Positions 50,010 through 61,827 of a DNA stretch of 64,000 nt are shown here, piece after piece. Position 1 is the first letter of the stretch. Each line of letters begins with the position of its first letter. The stretch spans positions 65,414,453 to 65,478,452 of the forward strand of contig OZ038389.1 in the NCBI GenBank assembly GCA_964036045.1, written 5' to 3'. A program made the position numbers and the translations under genes. The notes under the pieces are model-generated. The model saw only the letters and a program-made list of their open reading frames with translations. It ran no database searches and was not told the origin of the DNA. The DNA is from Eutreptiella sp. 'Long Island Sound 2002' (lineage: Eukaryota; Euglenozoa; Euglenophyceae; Eutreptiales; Eutreptiaceae).

Positions 50010-52055
50010 CCAATGAGTGGACAGGCACCCAACAACCCTCGACAACCCTCGACAACCCTCGACGACCCTAAACAGCCCTCGACACACTCTTCATTTTGTG
50101 GAGGAGGAGGAGGAGGAGACTTTCGCCAGGGCAGAAGTCCCCCCCCCCCCGTTAAGAAAGCACCGAAATTCGACTCCACCGAATTGTCGTGGCTTGGGTC
50201 TCGTGCTTCTGAAATGGCAGCGCCGCCTTCAGACGCTTCAAATGGCGTCCCTGGGGCTTGAGTGATGCTCAGGGCAGATGATGGTGCGGCCTTGTGCCCA
50301 CCGGAGAGGCCCCGGTGTGACAACACGTGTCCCCGAAAGGCGCTCCTGCGGTTTTCGGACGGACCTGCACGTTGTTACTGGTCCTCCGCTGCAAATTGTG
50401 CATTGCGCCTCTGCGCTCTGGTTTCTGAGGATGGCAAGCCCCCCCCCCTACCCACAGCCGCCATTGGAGAGGGCATGGGGTGTCTGCCTGGACGCAGCTG
50501 GCCAATGGCGAGGGCCGTTGCCCTCCTCTGTGTGGACCAGACGCAGAGCAGTGAAACAGGGAAAGGCCGGGGGCTCCGTGGGCACAACCGACCGAAGAAG
50601 GGAAAGGCAGAGCAGTGAGGGAGGGAAAGGAAGGACCTCCAGAGCAAGGGGACAAGGTGGTGAGAGGCGAACGGGAACCTCAATCCACGGAGGGAGGCGG
50701 TCCTGGGCATGGAAAGAACAGGGGTGAGAGGCCAACGGGCGCCACCAGCCTCAGACAGCAATCCACTCAGGCGTCTTGCCAGCACCCCCCCAGTTCATTT
50801 TTTCCGTGCCGGATCAGTGCCGAATTGCAACCCCATCCCCCTTCACCACACAACATGCCCCAGCCGGAGGGGCTGAGCGTGTGTGTAAGAGCGCATTGAC
50901 GGGGAGCCCAGGTAACCGTTGCGCGGAGCAGATGAAGCATTCCAGGGCCGTTGGGCGAGTGAGAGCGGCCCCTCTCAGCTGTAAATAAAGAAACAGATGG
51001 ATGCCAAAGCATGAGCAGGACTGGGCATCATGGCACGCCATTCAGCCTGTTGCTCAGAGGCCACAGTTGGATTTATCCCATTTCTTCACACCTAATTTGG
51101 ATGATCGCTCACTGGATTTCTCTCAACCATTGCTTGGCATATCTTTTCAGGTTACCAAAAAAAGAGAGGCCAAAAATAGAAGATGAAACATGGCTGAATG
51201 CACTCAAAGATGGTGTCGAGGAATGGTTTAGGGTTCACGAGGGAGGAAAGAAACAGCCGGATGACGCCCGTCCACAGCCACTTCCGGAAGCACTTCATGA
51301 ATGGTTAGGGTGACGTGACAAACGCATGCGCTGATGGACAGACGCACTGACGGGCGGGCGGTCGGGGCCAAGGGATTCAAAGAGGGAATCAAACAGGGCG
51401 AGACCTCGGCGCTGGCAGGCTCTGTGTGAACGAGGACTTACACCATCGGAAACGGTTGGGAGGAGACTGGGCCAAATACATGCACTGGTGTGTGTCCGCA
51501 GAAATGCGCAATGCGCACAATTTTCAGTTTTACTATCTATTACGTCCAATAGTGTTTCGTTGGAGAGGGTTGAACGGCGTTGCGTGGTGGGGTTGTCATC
51601 TGTTTTCCACAGTAGTGCACAAGGGGGATTGCGTTCATGAGTGGGAGGTTGTGCTGGTGCTGGTGCTGGTGCTCGTGCTGTTGCAGGATAGTGGTGAGCA
51701 TTTAGGGAAGGGGAGTCCATTTGGTGGCGCAGAATTTTCCGGTTGTGTGGAGACATACTGAGACATTGAAGGAAATGTCAAACTCTAGACATCCCTGAAT
51801 CGTCACTAGCGGACACTCGCACTGCGTTCCCTGCCTCGTCTGGCGGTAAGATGCGGGAGCGCCGTGAGGGACGGGGGGTTGGCTGATTCGCCCAGCGATT
51901 GGCGATTTATGTTTAACCCGCACTGAGGCGCCATAACCCAAGCCGTGACTGATGAATGTGTAGTACCGGGTCAAGGCAGTGTTCCCTGCATTCCATTCGG
52001 GTCCTTTCGTCAGGTTGAAGCGGCAGCCAAATACCAGTGCGTCTTTCGTTGGCAG
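50010..52055 (+). other. Unassigned stretch with possible exons
   Basis: CCCTCGACAA is repeated at 50032-50085. A possible exon follows the acceptor ATCTTTTCAG at 51150 (LPKKERPKIEDETWLNALKD to TGA 51311-51313). Just before it another frame reads PQLDLSHFFTPNLDDRSLDF. AATAAA stands at 50984-50989. None of this can be joined with confidence. Confidence 0.3.
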
Positions 52056-52287
52056 TACGTCATTCATTGGGTCGCTGTTCCAAAACGAACCCGGGGATCC
52101 GGTCAACCGGTCGATGCGTGTCACGACTGTGCAGAGCCTGCCCCGCAATGAGCGGCTGGCGCACAAGACCGTGGAGGCTCTCGTGGAGTCGGCGGTGCGC
52201 TGCATCCCCCAAATCGGGGACCAGGCCACGGAGATCTTCCACCGGTTGTGCTCCCACCTGCGCCACCTTGCGACCCATGAAGCCTAG
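52056..52287 (+). CDS. Last exon of an unrecognised gene
   Basis: After an acceptor TTCGTTGGCAG the frame reads GSLFQNEPGDPVNRSMRVTT and LVESAVRCIPQIGDQATEIF to TAG 52285-52287, with strongly G/C-biased third codon positions. AATAAA lies downstream at 52512-52517. Upstream exons are not identified. A long minus-strand frame (51702-52229) covers part of the same DNA and is the alternative reading. Confidence 0.4.
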
Positions 52288-53849
52288 TTCTTAAGGGACA
52301 GTTGTGCATGTTTGTGTTTGTGTGTGCGTGCGTGCGTGTGTGTGTGTGTCCCCAGTGCCGTGCCCTGTTGCCTGCATTTTTGAGGCATGGGTAGGCCCCC
52401 ACCGGGCAAAGCAACAAAATCACTGCTCCGCTCCCAGGTACATCGAAGGACCGCCGCCGATGCACACGGGCTTAGGCCTTGAATTGGCACCGACGTAAGT
52501 GCTTCCACGCAAATAAAGATAAAAGGAGAACCGCTGCATATTTCTGCGGCACACAATGTTCCTGCTCAGAGGTGTCGATCCTCTTGGCAGTGCCAAACAA
52601 ATAGCTGGAATAGACAGCGGAGATTGGGTGGCTTTTGCATTGTTGTGTGCGTGTGTGTCTGTGTGTGTGGGTGCACGCCTGTGTGTGTCACTGTTTCTTC
52701 GCGGTCACAAGGCGCCCGTGCAAACTGCCTCCATCTCAGTCACGAGACACTGCGCGCCTCTCGCCTGTGTCACATGTGTCTCTACTGATTGTTTGTGACG
52801 GCGTGCGGTACTGACGAGAGTACACAGCCACGCAGATACGCGTGCAACCTGAGAGTTCGTGGCTTCACCTCCTTCTACTTTGCACGTGGGGTCCGGGGCT
52901 TCACATACGTGCGTACGTGCGCGCGCGCCCGTGTGTGTGTGAACAACAAGTCTCAGTAGGACCTGTGCACACGCCGTCGCTTGTACCTCAGAACGAAAGA
53001 CGTTTCGGGCTGCCCTGCAGCTCCTGGGTGTTTTTCTTGTTGTACTGTTCTTGCTGCTTTGTTTTTGTGGCTAGCGTTCTCATTGCGCACAGGCGCGCAT
53101 GTGTGTGTGTGTGTGTGTATACCCTCCCACCTCTATCTATTTTTCCTGAATCAGGCGCTCTTCTGCGGCAATGGTGCTCTCATCTGCCTCAGTTTCAATG
53201 CGTGCGCATATTTGGTACAGGTGCTATTGAGATCTGGACCTTCTACCCTCTGGGTTTGGAAACCTGCACCAGTTCATGGTCGATGAGCAGTTCACACTTG
53301 TAGAGACGGAAAAGGGAACATTTGTGAACAATGTCGTCCATGGGAATGACTGAAAGCCAATAGGGAAGGCTGTGCGCCCTATACCTTTTCGCTAGAGCCA
53401 AATACCTCATTGCCGGGAGGTGGGCCTGGCGTGGCATTTCAGTGTCCCCTGCCCCGTGTCCAGGCTCGAAAACAGTTGCATTTGAGCTGTCAGTTTGCGT
53501 GTAAGTGTGTGGGGGGGGTGAGGGCGGGGCGTGCGGGTGGCAGGGGAGCAGCAGTGGCAGTAGCAGTATTGGCCGCAACAGGGGCCGTGTTTGAGAGGGA
53601 GAGAGACAGAGCAACCACAACAACACAACAGCACCGGCAGCACCCGCAGCAGCACCTCCTGCGGTGCCAGCAGTGGCGGTGGCAGCGGCGGCGACGGCGG
53701 CAGTGATCGGCGCAGTGGTAGTGACAGCAGCAGCAGCGGCAGCAGGGATTGGCGTCGTAGATGGGGTCATGTACTGCATGTGCTTGCGCCCATTCTTGCA
53801 GTGAATGGCTGCAGCACTGTCTTTGGGGGCCTCTGCCATCACTGTTCAG
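52288..53849. other. Microsatellite-rich interval; possible first exon near 53276
   Basis: GT runs at about 52308-52350, 52650-52690 and 53098-53120; GCA/GCC repeats at 53620-53750. ATG 53276 opens a short coherent frame (MVDEQFTLVETEKGTFVNN) that might be the first exon of the downstream phosphatase gene, but no good donor follows. Confidence 0.35.
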
Positions 53850-56800
53850 GAACGAGCACATTCCGTTGGAAGGGCTGGAGGAGTGGTTGTCAACAAAGCT
53901 GTTTGTCACCGACCCGCTGACGCTGCAGTTTCTGACGGAGTGTGCGCAGAGCAATGCGCAGGTTAGTCGTGCTCAGGGGAAGCTCTAAAAAAGGGACATG
54001 GTCATAATAAATTTGATGGAGCCTCTTCGAAGGTCGACCCCCGTCTCCCCCCCCCTCCCTTCTCCAAGCCCCTGCCCCACAGGGATTCGTCGTGGCCCGG
54101 TTGTGGTAGCAGCCGATTGCTAATGCGTAGCCCCAAGTTCGAACCACGCAAATGACTGCGGAGGTCAGGCACAATACAAAAATCTTTGATGTCATGGGGA
54201 GCCTGGGATTACCTCAGACGCTCAAGCTGAAGCCCAAGCCGGCCCCATGTATCAGATCTGCGGGACCCGCCGCACCAATCGCCCCCAGCTCCACAGCGCA
54301 ACGTAATGTGCCGTGGGGATCGCGATGATTGGACCCTTCAGGAGGCGCAAGGAGTCGGGGTCCGAGTATTTGAATGGGAACGGTCATTATGTCACCGACT
54401 TGCACACTGGCCTAGTTTAGCGATTCTCACGCCAGCTTTGGTTGCACGGTGTTCTGGCTGTCCCCGCTGTTGGGGCATGCGGCTGCTGAGAAGAATCGCT
54501 GCGTTCCGCTGACGAATCTGTGCATAGCTCTGCAGCACTTGCCCCTCTGACGACGTGTGCGGCGCGCGAGGAGGCCCTTAAGTTTTAAGATGATTGGACG
54601 AGGGCCCAGTAACGGACACATGATTCTCCTTGCCATTGAGACCGTACCTCTGAGCCCCCAAGTCGCTGTCCTCGGGCCTCTGGGAGCCATTTCCTTACAT
54701 TTCAGGACGGCTCCGTCCAGACCAAGACCTTCTTCCAGCAGCTGCTCGTGGAGAAGATGATGTGCAGCCTCATGACCCGGGGCATATCTTTGCGGGCCCT
54801 TTTTCGCCGACTCGACAGCAGTGTGTCAGGGGGCGAGGGGAGGGGTACCGCGGGGCAGCCGTGTGTTGTTGGAAGGGGGTGCCATGGCGACAAGTGCCGG
54901 CAGATGGGCCCCCATCCCAATGCCCATTCCGCCGTGCAGATGCCGGATGGGGCAGACGTAGCGGGCTCGTGTCCAGAGGATGGCATGAGCACACGGTCCC
55001 AGAGCCTCACACGACCTCCGATGTGATCGGCCCCTGTCATCGCGGGCCTGCTGCCTTGTTACGAGACGGGGGGGCGGCGGGGCCCCAATGGCACCATCTG
55101 CTGCTGGTGCCCAAAGGGCCAGGGTTTTGCTTTAATTGTGGTGTCGACGGGAGGCGGCGGGGGTCCCTAAAGCCCCTCGCCCCCAAACCCCCCCGCCCCA
55201 GACCCCCTCGCTCTAGGGCAGATGAAAAGCACGGTTCTGGGGACATTCTCCCCCCCCCCCCCCCGCCGTCAGAATGTACCCGGGCCACAGAAAACAGCAA
55301 AGTTGTTGGATAGTGACCCCATCAGCCCATGGCTATGGCTCTGGATATGGCTATGGATATCTGCAACAGAAAAAGCTGAAAACACACTCCCCCCTCCCCG
55401 CTCAATCAAAGCCCTGGCACAGGGCACAGTAGTACTTGCGTTCCCTCCTTCAACAGGAAAGTACCTGCGGATAGATGTCCCACTGACATGCCTTGTCCCG
55501 GTCGTGTGAGCTGACGTGTGAGCTCTGGCAACACCGGCACCACTAACGGCGGATGGACCGCACTGCACATGTGCGGGCCCCGATCTGGGCATTGGTGAGG
55601 GCAGACGGGGGGTACCGTGCGAATTCTAAAGATTTGCGAAAATATTTAGTTCCTGGCACAAGGTGTTGTTGTCCGCAAAAAAAAAAACGCAAAAAAATAT
55701 ATTATTGGCTTCATGCTTTACGCAAAAATGGGTTCCGCAAAAAAAAATCGCAAAAATAAAATAATTTTTGCCCCTGCCCCCCTTTTTGCAAGAATGCCAG
55801 AATCACGGGAGAGTTTTCCCAACTGCTTGTTGTCCCCCGCTCAGTCTTTTTGCGAGTCAAATTTGTTTGTTGGTTGTTGGTACAAAGGAGTAAACCCGCG
55901 GGCCGAGGGTCTCTCCTGGGGGAAAAACAGGCCCACTCACCCAAACCAATGTAAACAAAACGCGACCACAGGGGTGGCTCGCCAGGCTGTGCGCGCAACG
56001 GAGGAGTTAGAACCCCTTGGGCTCTGGACCAGCTAGGGGGTCCTAACCAAGGGTCTTGTCCCCAAGGCGGGTTCACTTACACTGGTAGACCTGAACCATG
56101 CTCGTTGGTGCTTATCTGTGCTATGGACTGCAATCCCAGAGTCCAACTGATCGACATTTGTATGCCTGTGTAGGAATGGACTGCAATCCCAGAGTCCAAG
56201 GTACGCACGGTTTCTTGCAGTAGCAACAAAAGGAATCAACCCCAATCCTCAAAACGCAAAAAAAAACCGCCAAAAAATTAATTTTTGGCACCCTACGCAA
56301 AAATGGGTTCCGCAAAAAAAATCGCAAATTTTTTTTGCCCATTTTTGCCCATTTTGGATGCTGCCGCAAAATTTTTGCTTATTATTAATTCAAAACACCA
56401 AACGCAAAAATTAGGATTCCGCGAAACTTTAGAATTCGCACGGTAGACGTCGTACGAAGTGCGATCCCCATGCGGACTGCTGCGAAGAAGAGGAGGGGAT
56501 TGGGGAGGTTACGCAACAGCCAAAGCACTGGACATCCGTTGTACCCAAACATCCCCCGCCCCCTCAAGCGCATCCCCGAGGTCCTTTGGGGGGGGCTGCT
56601 GTATCTACCCCCCGCCCTTCCCCCTTCGTCGTCGCACAGGGTGCTTTGGCTACGTCACCGTCCACCTGTTCCGGCGCGTGCTGAAGCACCACAAGTTCGA
56701 GGACTGGGAGATCAATTTGATGGTGGCGGGCATGTGCGACGGGAAAGTACCGACGGCGGACGATGATACCATCTCCTACCGCTCTTTGTTCGAGAATGGT

Positions 56801-59800
56801 ATGTTCGCTGCGGGCGACGGCACGGCATCCCCCCCCCCCCAAAGCCAGACCTCTGCACCAGCACTCTCCTTTGCCCCCCCCCCCCCTGCCTGGCATGCCC
56901 CCGCCGTTTTTCAGCAGTTCAATTCAACATGCCACGTGTCACTCGATATATCATTCAATATTCCCTTCAACAAACCACGTGATGCCCATTTGCCATGGCA
57001 CTGGACATGCCATTCCAAAGGCCATCCCACACGTCCTTCGACATCCCATCCGACACGCCATCGACCGTAGTCCATCGGTCCACGCAACACGGCACGCGGA
57101 GACCACTCTATGTCTGGGTTATGGGTCCCGTGGCATCGATGGGGCATGGACGGGGCTTCTGCCTCGGGTGTGGTGCGGTGTACGGGTGTGGTGCGGGTGG
57201 GGGGGGGATGCAACGCAGCCCATGTATCTCCGGCGCGTCCCTTTGCACGCTGATCCGTCAGAACGGCCCGTCGTTGCGGTGGAGACACGGGGGAGGACCG
57301 TTCTCCCTGCCCACACCGAGGGCAGGTTTCCGGCCCCGTGCAGCCCCTGTCCCACACTCCAGACTTGCCGTGTGGTGAGTGTGTCCGCACTCGCTCTGCA
57401 GTGTACCAGACCAGCATCGTTGTGCGGAAGTTGTGCCGTATGGAGAGTGTGCCCAAGAGCATGGGGGCCTTCCGTGCGGGGTCCTCGAAGGAGGAGTTTG
57501 AGGGCCTGACAAGGCGCACCATTCGGGCGGTGGTGGTCATCAACCGCCACGGGGCCCGCTTTCCACTGAAGCCCTTCGGCAACAGCGCTCACTGGCCTTC
57601 GGAGCCTCTGTTCTGGAAGACATACGGCGGCAAATTGACCGCGGAGGTGTGTGTTCCCAAAGCGGCCCGGGTACCAAAGATGGGGGAGGCAGAGAGATTT
57701 CGGTCGAGAGGTTAGAACTCATGTCTCTAATGTTCATGGTCCCCGGTCGGCACCCCGAGGCTTGAGGTAACTACTCGACTGGCGCTGGGGGTCAAACGCG
57801 CGGCCTTCGCATTCTTCTCAGGGCCCTGAGGTCGAGGGCCCGGAACTGATGTTTATTGGAAACATGCGAAGTCGTGCGCTAGTGCGTGGGCGTGGTCCTC
57901 CGACGGGAGGCAGCCGCTAGAGCCTTTTTTGTGCCGCGCGGCCTGAACAGTGCGTTCGTCACCGACAGTATCGGCCGTGCAAACAGCATCGCACGCATTG
58001 GCCAGAATTCTATTGCGTATATTTGCGCAGGACCGTGCGTTGAACGGTGTCTTCCGCTCTCCCACAGCCCCGGATCTTCCGCGTCTCATTGTTCGCCAAT
58101 CGCAGGGCATTAACCAGTTGTCGCATTTGGGGGCAGCGCTGCGCCGCAAATACTTGGATGAGGAGGCCTTATTAGACCCGGAGCACCCCGACATGACCAA
58201 GCACGTGCAGGTGTACCCTGCCGCCGCCGGTTGGCTTCACATTCCAGCGCAGAAGTGTGCGTAGTCCTTGCAGGGGCTCGCAGATGTTCATGCGGGTGAA
58301 CGTACGTTGGACAACGCACGGAGTTGACACTGCGGAAATTTAGCCGTCATCCACAATGCACCGCCTCCACTCCGTCTCCACACCATCTCCGTCCTCTCCG
58401 CCCCATCTCCAAGTGAGTCTTCAGGTGAAGGTGGGGTATCACCTGACGACTAGTACATGCACCACGCAAGGTCACTGCTCGTGTTTTTTTGCGGCGCGCG
58501 CGAACAACGCCCTTGTCAGAGCAACATCAGGTGTTGCTTCCGTCAAATCCAGTGTTTTTACCGTTGTTCTCGCAAGGGGAGGGGGTACGTATGCCTCATG
58601 TCGGATTCGAACTCGGTACCTCCGCGGTCCCGCGTCATGAGCATTGACGGCTGAGCCACACAACCCCATTTTTGGGTGTGGCCCTGGGCTGTGGGGTTGG
58701 TGATGGTTTGGACTTGGATTTGGGTGACGGCCTCTATCTCTGCCACGCAGTGTTCCTTGCACATGACTGCTTTGGCCCCTCACCGCCTCGTACTCCTTTC
58801 CCCGTCCTTCGGAGTAGCATCCAGGACCTAAAACAGGTTGTGCCCTCTTTGATACGATCCCTCGAAGCCCAAGAGTGACCTGGACCTGGACGTCAAAAGG
58901 CTCTTGCCCTCTTTGATATGATATGCTTCCTCACTCTGCGACACATGAAGTGTCAGACTGGGGCATCTTCTGCTTAAGTCTGACAGGGGCCTGGGCCTCT
59001 GGCCAGAAGCCTTTGCTCACTCCTCAGCCCCCCCTCTACTGCTCACTCCATTCCCCGTCTCCTCAAATATCCTCCGCCCCCCCCCCTCCCGACGTTGTCT
59101 GGAATTCTCGCAGATCTTTTCCTCCAACACCGATCGAACAGTGATGAGTGCCATGGCACTGGTCACCGGGGCATTCCCGAGCATTCACCATCAGTTCTCC
59201 AGTGCCTCTATGCAGGGGATTCTGGAGAGGGCCCCCACCGGCATCCCCAATCAGACTTTCCGCCGGCTTTATCCCGAAAAAAAGGCTCAGGTACGTCCCG
59301 GTGCGTCACCGCAGCGCATGCGGCCGTCAACGTGTATCTCGGTGAAGGATTGAGGTTTGCTGTAGCAGAGCAGGGGGTGGTCCTTTTCAGAGCGCGCGCG
59401 CCCCCGGCACACAAGCGATTTGGGAGCGTCCCGGAGGGTCCGAAATCCGGCCATTGTCGAAGACCGTGGGGGCAAAGGCGTGTTGTGGGAGAACGGGCAG
59501 TCGGGGGGCATAGGGGGGATGAGAATGACGGGGGCTCGGGGAAGGGGCAGGGCTGCGCTTGCCACCAAGGGCTACTGGGTTGCAACCACTCAAAGTCACA
59601 TAACTTCAAAGAGGAGTGAGAAGTGGTGACGGGGGGCAGATGTTTATCCGCCCTGCACCCATAACACCACGTCAGGCATTTGTTGAGTGTTGTATGACCA
59701 AAATGGATGACACGTTCGATGTCAGCAAGAGGGGGGGGGGGGCGATGTCACGGACAGGGGACCGCAGAGGAACCGACGAGAGGCGAGGTGATGGAAGTGG

Positions 59801-61732
59801 AAGGAGAGGACAGAGACTGCAGTACAGGAGGAAAGCAGGTTGGGGAGGGTACGGGAGGGCGACGGGACAAAATTTGGGCAAGGGCCAGGCGTAAAGGGAT
59901 GCCGCCAAGTATTGGGGTGGAGTTGTGTGTTTTTGGTGTTGATACCCCCAGCAAATCCGGCTTTCTCTGGCGGAGACGGGGAAGGGAGGGGCACAGGATC
60001 CTCCCCGCTGGTTCCCGGGTCGGTCCTGAATAGCCAAAAAACCAAAGGGCAACCGAAGGCGGTTGAAGGGTAACCGACAGCGGTTGGAGGGGGACCAAGG
60101 GCAGTTTGAGCAGTTTGGCAGGAACAAGGGCGATCCCTGGGGACTGTCCTTAACGCGAAGGGGCGACAGGGACAAGGAGTCCCTAAGGATGCAGGCAACT
60201 GTTTGAAGGTGCAGAGGCCGTTTGTGCAACGGACCTGGGATTGCCCGACAGAGAGGCTGCGACCCCAAAATACACGACTCCTCGGAATGCCGCATCTCCT
60301 CATGAGCATGCGCATTCAGATCTCGGGCTTGCCGCTCTGAGGCCAGTCTGGAATTGCTGGATGTCAGTTGGCTGTCCATTGGCAGCCCTTCTTTAGGACC
60401 TCTCTTTACAAGAGCCAACGTTTCAATGAACCTTGGATGCAGTCACACTTAATTTAGTGGGCAAAGATGTCACTGGAATACCCCAAAGCCGTATCCCAGC
60501 GATGCACCAAATCCATCCCCAGTCTGCAGACGGAGTGGCAGCTGCTGTCAGGGCGGTCCCCAGGCTCCGTCAATCATTTGACATCTCGTTCCTGGTCTCT
60601 CTCTTTCGCAGGCGACAAGCTTCGTTCAGCAGCTTGGGAGCAGCCATGGGACAACCTCGGGGATCATGATCCACGTGGGCAACAGCAAAGAAGACCCTTT
60701 GCTGCATGGGTTTAAGGACAACCCTTCGTACACCAAATTGAAGAAGCAGGTTTGCGACATCGTCTGGGGCCCGAGAAGCTGACCCCACCCCTGCTTGCTT
60801 TGCGACGCCGCCGCCTCCGCCGCCGAGTGGAGTCCCCAGTGGGATGTCCATGCGGCGATGCAAGAGCGGCAATTACGCCCTGTGCCTGCAGTGCAATGTG
60901 CTGCCATTCTGGAGTCTCTTTGTCATGCGCGTTGTGTGTGCGGGGCGGTCCTCGAACAACGAATTCAGGACCCTCCCTCAAGACTGCCCTTTGGGCCGGC
61001 CAGTAATCGCCAACCGCCGGTGGCTCATCGCCAACATTCGGCGGTCAATGGTCAAGTTTTGTTCATTCAGTACTGACTGCCGGTGATATATCTTCTGTTC
61101 ACCAATGACAGCTTTCAGATCGATGTGTTCCGAGAAGATTTGAAGTTTTGCTGTGTGTCGTGCCTGATGGTCTTCTCCGACGGCGGTGTGCGCATTTGTT
61201 GGGCGAGGCGCACATCAACCAGATCCGCCGTCTCCGCCCTTAAGGACCGCCCTGTCTGTGTTTTTCATAACACGTGGGTGGTGGCATTGCGTTGAAGTGG
61301 CGCTGTGAGCTTTGGGGATTGCAACGGTGGTTTCATTGCCTGGCTCCTCGAAGGAACCGAGTTCCATTCCGACCCTTCTGAACCTGCGTCTCGGGGAGAC
61401 AGCGAAGGCCCTAAGGCAGCAGTGAACGAGCCCACGAGCTGCAACTCCAGCCTCTCGGCTGTCCCTCCCTCCGTCCCGGGCCCCCTCCCTCCCGATCCTG
61501 AGCGTTCCACTCTCTTCTCCCCCGATCCGCCATTGTGAGCCCTCTGCTGCTGCGCCCTTGTCATCGTGCTTACTCCCTCTGTGGTAAGGGAACGCCGTTT
61601 GATCAGATCTCAACCAGCAACGGACGCCCACATGGGTACCAGAGCCTGCAAGGGGACCGGATCCAGGATTGCTCTCTCCCACTCTCTTTCTCTCTCCCTC
61701 CCTCCCTCCCTCTCCCTCACTCCCTCCCTCAC

Positions 61733-61768
<36 letters not shown>

Positions 61769-61776
61769 ACTCTCTG

Positions 61777-61827
<51 letters not shown>

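Noticed and set aside
51702-52229. Minus-strand gene with a plausible-looking peptide
   Set aside because: The plus-strand exon at 52056-52287 has stronger codon bias and a following AATAAA; the minus frame remains a weaker alternative.
58585-58660. Functional tRNA gene on the minus strand
   Set aside because: The A-box and B-box look right but the T-stem does not pair and no sound anticodon arm forms.
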